From positions 1 to 5,889 of the forward strand of contig JANLHE010000152.1 of assembly GCA_024653875.1 (NCBI GenBank): a stretch of 5,889 bases of DNA, in the 5' to 3' direction. Numbering within the stretch: the first letter of the stretch is position 1; each line of letters begins with the position of its first letter. Under the pieces are notes generated by a model. It searched no databases. It saw only the letters and a program-made list of their open reading frames with translations, and was not told the DNA's origin. The stretch is from Acidobacteriota bacterium. GTDB lineage: Bacteria > Acidobacteriota > Vicinamibacteria > Vicinamibacterales > SCN-69-37. The position numbers and the translations under genes were made by a program. This document shows positions 4,037 through 5,889 of this stretch, piece after piece.

Positions 4037-5521
4037 TCAGCGTCCCTCACCCTTCGCCCGCGGCTGCTTCAACTCGACGAGCACGCCGTGCGTGTCGCCG
4101 GGATGCACGAATGCGATAAGCGAGCCGTGGGCGCCGCGGCGCGGCTGCTGGTCGATCATCCGCACGCCGGCAGCCGTCACCGTCGCAATCGCCGCGTGGA
4201 TGTCGGCCACCCGCAGCGCCACGTGGTGCAATCCGGGCCCGCGTTTCTCGATGAAGTTGCCGATGGGCGAACCTGGCGCGAGCGACTCGACGAGTTCGAG
4301 CTTCGCATCGCCCGTGTCCACGAACCGCACGCGCGTGTTCTGCCCCTGCACGTCCTGGGGCGCATCCGCCGCCAACCCCAGCACGCCGGCGAAGAACTTC
4401 AGCGACGCGTCCACATCCGCCACCGCAATCCCGACGTGGTCGATCCCCAAAAAGACGTCGGGTGTCTTTTTCGCCTGTCCCAGCGCAACTCCTGGGCCAA
4501 CTGCCACGTTTCCTGAGTCTTTTGCGCTTTTCTCGAAAAAGACACCCGACGTCTTTTCGTCGACAAAGACACCCGACGTCGTTTTGCCGAGGGCCCGCTC
4601 CATCACGACGGCGGCGGCGCCGTAGGGGTCGATTTCGCGGCCGGAGATGCGGTCGAGCCACTCGCCAAACTCGCCGGGCGCGAGGACGTGGCCCTCGAGG
4701 TGCTGCATGAAGCGCCGGCCGAGGATCTCGCGCAGGCGCCACTCCGCGCGCGCGCGGCGCCGCGCCCCCAGCGTGTCCACCGACTGCTCGCGGAACCGGT
4801 CGATCATCGCGAGCAGTTCGCTGACGCCCCGTCCGGTCGTGGCCTCGGTGCGCATGACCGGCGGCCGCCACCCCTCGCCCATCGCGTCGTCGAGCGCGAG
4901 CATCATCTCGATCGACGCGGCTGTGCGATCCGCGCCTTCACGGTCGGCCTTGTTGACGACGAAGATGTCGGCAATCTCCATGATGCCGGCCTTGAGCGCC
5001 TGCACCTCGTCGCCCGTGCCGGGCACCAGCGTGACCACCGACACGTCCGCGGTGCGGACGATGTCGACCTCGTCCTGCCCGACGCCGACGGTCTCGATGA
5101 TGATGGTGTCGTAGCCGGCCGCGTCGAGGACGATGGCGGCTTCAGCGGTGGTGCGGGCCAGACCGCCGAGGTGGCCGCGCGTGGCCATGCTGCGGATGAA
5201 CACGCCGGGGTCTTCCGCGTGGGCCTGCATGCGCACGCGATCGCCGAGGATGGCGCCGCCGCTGAACGGACTCGTGGGGTCCACGGCCAGGACGCCGACC
5301 GTCTTGCCGGACCGGCGCAGTTCCGCGACGAGCCGATCCACCAGGGTGCTCTTGCCGGCTCCGGGCGGCCCCGTGATGCCGACGAGATACGCCCGGCCCG
5401 TGCTCGGATAGATGCGGCCGACGAGCGCGGCGGCGTGCGGCGACTCGTCTTCAATGAGCGAGATCGCGCGCGCAATCGCGCGTGGGTCACCGGCCAGCAA
5501 TCGGTCGGAGAGCAGCATCAT
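4037..5521 (-). CDS. Fusion: MeaB-type methylmalonyl-CoA mutase GTPase plus methylmalonyl-CoA epimerase
   Basis: This single 494-codon ORF joins two normally separate proteins. Residues 1-311 are a full MeaB/ArgK G3E GTPase: Walker A GPPGAGKST (51-59), DPTSPFSGGAILGDR (81-95), ETVGVGQDE (143-151) and base-specificity NKAD (190-193). MeaB loads and protects the adenosylcobalamin of methylmalonyl-CoA mutase. Residues 359-494 are a complete epimerase of the glyoxalase/VOC fold, which interconverts (S)- and (R)-methylmalonyl-CoA. Likely metal ligands are His362 (DHVGIAV), His432 or His433 (GLHHVAL) and Glu483 (VLVELK). Residues 312-358 form a linker encoded largely by palindromic repeats (see 4450-4557 and 4562-4585). 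There is no stop between the domains. The ATG at 5521 overlaps the dehydrogenase stop (ATGA); the next codon is also ATG. An in-frame GTG at 4507 with AGGA just upstream could start a free epimerase. Both domains look intact, so a working bifunctional protein is plausible. A sequencing or assembly error is possible but not needed to explain the open frame. Confidence 0.88.
   Translation of the reverse strand: MMLLSDRLLAGDPRAIARAISLIEDESPHAAALVGRIYPSTGRAYLVGITGPPGAGKSTLVDRLVAELRRSGKTVGVLAVDPTSPFSGGAILGDRVRMQAHAEDPGVFIRSMATRGHLGGLARTTAEAAIVLDAAGYDTIIIETVGVGQDEVDIVRTADVSVVTLVPGTGDEVQALKAGIMEIADIFVVNKADREGADRTAASIEMMLALDDAMGEGWRPPVMRTEATTGRGVSELLAMIDRFREQSVDTLGARRRARAEWRLREILGRRFMQHLEGHVLAPGEFGEWLDRISGREIDPYGAAAVVMERALGKTTSGVFVDEKTSGVFFEKSAKDSGNVAVGPGVALGQAKKTPDVFLGIDHVGIAVADVDASLKFFAGVLGLAADAPQDVQGQNTRVRFVDTGDAKLELVESLAPGSPIGNFIEKRGPGLHHVALRVADIHAAIATVTAAGVRMIDQQPRRGAHGSLIAFVHPGDTHGVLVELKQPRAKGEGR
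4044..4048 (-). promoter_or_regulatory. Ribosome binding site deciding the hydrolase start
   Basis: On the minus strand GAGGG lies at 4048-4044, followed by 8 bp and then GTG at 4035. It sits inside the last codons of the epimerase part of the preceding gene. Its spacing favours GTG 4035 over GTG 4050. Confidence 0.5.
4450..4557. repeat. 108-bp block with perfect 24-bp terminal inverted repeats, inside the MeaB-epimerase ORF
   Basis: The arms 4450-4473 and 4534-4557 are exact reverse complements over 24 bp, with 60 bp between them. Each arm is itself a smaller palindrome, with AAAAGAC or GTCTTTT on either side of a 7-bp centre (core AAAGACACCCGACGTC or its complement). The block is 36 codons long, and I see no stop codon in any of the three minus-strand frames. 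It is AT-richer than the flanking DNA. There is no transposase nearby, so if mobile it would be a non-autonomous, MITE- or REP-like element. As RNA it could fold into a long stem-loop between the two protein domains. Confidence 0.85.
4562..4585. repeat. Third, degenerate copy of the AAAGACACCCGACGTC repeat
   Basis: The 16-bp core AAAGACACCCGACGTC at 4565-4580 exactly repeats 4538-4553 at a distance of 27 bp, in the same orientation. The flanks have diverged (GACAAAG and GTCGTTTTG instead of the regular arms). Because the step is nine codons, the protein shows a matching short repeat, TSGVFVDEKTSGVFFEK. This copy abuts the last codons of the MeaB domain. Confidence 0.8.
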
Positions 5522-5889
5522 TTGCCCAGAAGCTGGCGCGCGATCACCAGGCGCTGAATTTCGCTGGTGCCTTCGCCGATGGTGCACAGCTTCACGTCGC
5601 GGAAGAACTTCTCGGCCGGGTAGTCCTTGGTGAACCCGTAGCCGCCGTGAATCTGCACGGACTCTTCGGCCGCGCGCACGGCGATTTCGCTGGAGTACAG
5701 CTTCGCCATGGAGGATTCGCGCCCCGTGCGCACGACGCCCTGATCTTTGAGCCACGCCGCGCGGTAGGTCAGCAGCCGCGCCGCCTCGATCCGCGTGGCC
5801 ATGTCGGCCAGCTTCCACTGAATCGCCTGGAAGCTGGCAATCGGCTGGCCGAACTGCCGGCGTTCCTTCGCGTAGCGGAGCGCGGCCTC
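5518..5889 (-). CDS. Acyl-CoA dehydrogenase, C-terminal part (N-terminus outside window)
   Basis: The visible 123 residues are the C-terminal helical domain of an FAD-dependent acyl-CoA dehydrogenase; the frame is open at 5889. It begins EAALRYAKERRQFGQPIASF, the usual R-x-Q-F-G-(x)-P-I motif that helps bind FAD and the partner subunit. It then has VQIHGGYGFTKDYPAEKFFRD, and IGEGTSEIQR near the end. The Glu of GEGT lies where medium- and short-chain dehydrogenases carry their catalytic base. The enzyme oxidises an acyl-CoA to the 2-enoyl-CoA and passes electrons to electron-transfer flavoprotein in the cytosol. Substrate chain length or branching cannot be read from this part. It ends with TGA at 5518-5520, overlapping the start of the MeaB-epimerase gene, which fits branched-chain or odd-chain acyl-CoA catabolism leading to propionyl-CoA. 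Confidence 0.95.
   Translation of the reverse strand, partial: EAALRYAKERRQFGQPIASFQAIQWKLADMATRIEAARLLTYRAAWLKDQGVVRTGRESSMAKLYSSEIAVRAAEESVQIHGGYGFTKDYPAEKFFRDVKLCTIGEGTSEIQRLVIARQLLGK

Noticed and set aside
4449..4473. Hairpin with T-run as a rho-independent terminator
   Set aside because: The stem ends are A/T pairs rather than a GC-rich stem, the copies lie inside an open coding frame, and they occur in both orientations. A repeat element fits better.
5463..5482. CGCGCG palindromes flanking CAAT
   Set aside because: They come from the repeated codons of an Ala-Arg-Ala-Ile peptide at the MeaB N-terminus in GC-rich DNA.
5522..5818. N-terminal extension of the MeaB ORF up to 5818
   Set aside because: This part reads the acyl-CoA dehydrogenase gene in the wrong frame. 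The true MeaB start is the ATG overlapping the dehydrogenase stop.

Overview
The window is GC-rich chromosomal DNA in which every credible gene lies on the minus strand. It therefore reads from position 5889 down to position 1. Gene content and order, plus palindromic repeats of a kind I associate with Acidobacteriota, suggest an acidobacterium, perhaps of the Vicinamibacterales. That placement is inference from memory. Nothing in the window (no rRNA, no marker gene) proves it.

Layout in transcription order: (1) the C-terminal part of an acyl-CoA dehydrogenase (5889-5518), overlapping by ATGA (2) a long ORF (5521-4037) that joins a MeaB-type GTPase to a methylmalonyl-CoA epimerase; (3) a metallo-beta-lactamase-fold hydrolase (4035-3199); (4) S-methyl-5'-thioadenosine phosphorylase mtnP (3165-2275), overlapping by ATGA (5) a PfkB-family, adenosine-kinase-like kinase (2278-1337); then four membrane proteins: (6) DUF2085 (1337-816), (7) a DUF6677-like protein (804-391), (8) an unlisted 57-residue protein starting at GTG 394 and (9) a VanZ-like protein cut by the window end (213-1). 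The gaps are 0-33 bp and several stops and starts overlap, so this looks like one transcription unit or a chain of coupled genes. No promoter, terminator, tRNA, CRISPR array or transposase gene was found.

Functionally the upstream half serves acyl-CoA breakdown and the propionyl-CoA/methylmalonyl-CoA route: dehydrogenase, mutase chaperone GTPase and epimerase. The mutase itself is not in the window. The middle pair salvages purines: MtnP releases adenine and methylthioribose-1-phosphate from methylthioadenosine, and the kinase probably phosphorylates a nucleoside. The downstream membrane proteins have no assigned function.

The most unusual signals are two unrelated families of palindromic repeats embedded in coding sequence. 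One is a 108-bp block with perfect 24-bp terminal inverted repeats. It has no stop codon in any minus-strand frame and forms most of the linker that fuses MeaB to the epimerase. The other is a triple GGGCTGAAGCCC-type palindrome inside the DUF2085 gene, between its two conserved halves.
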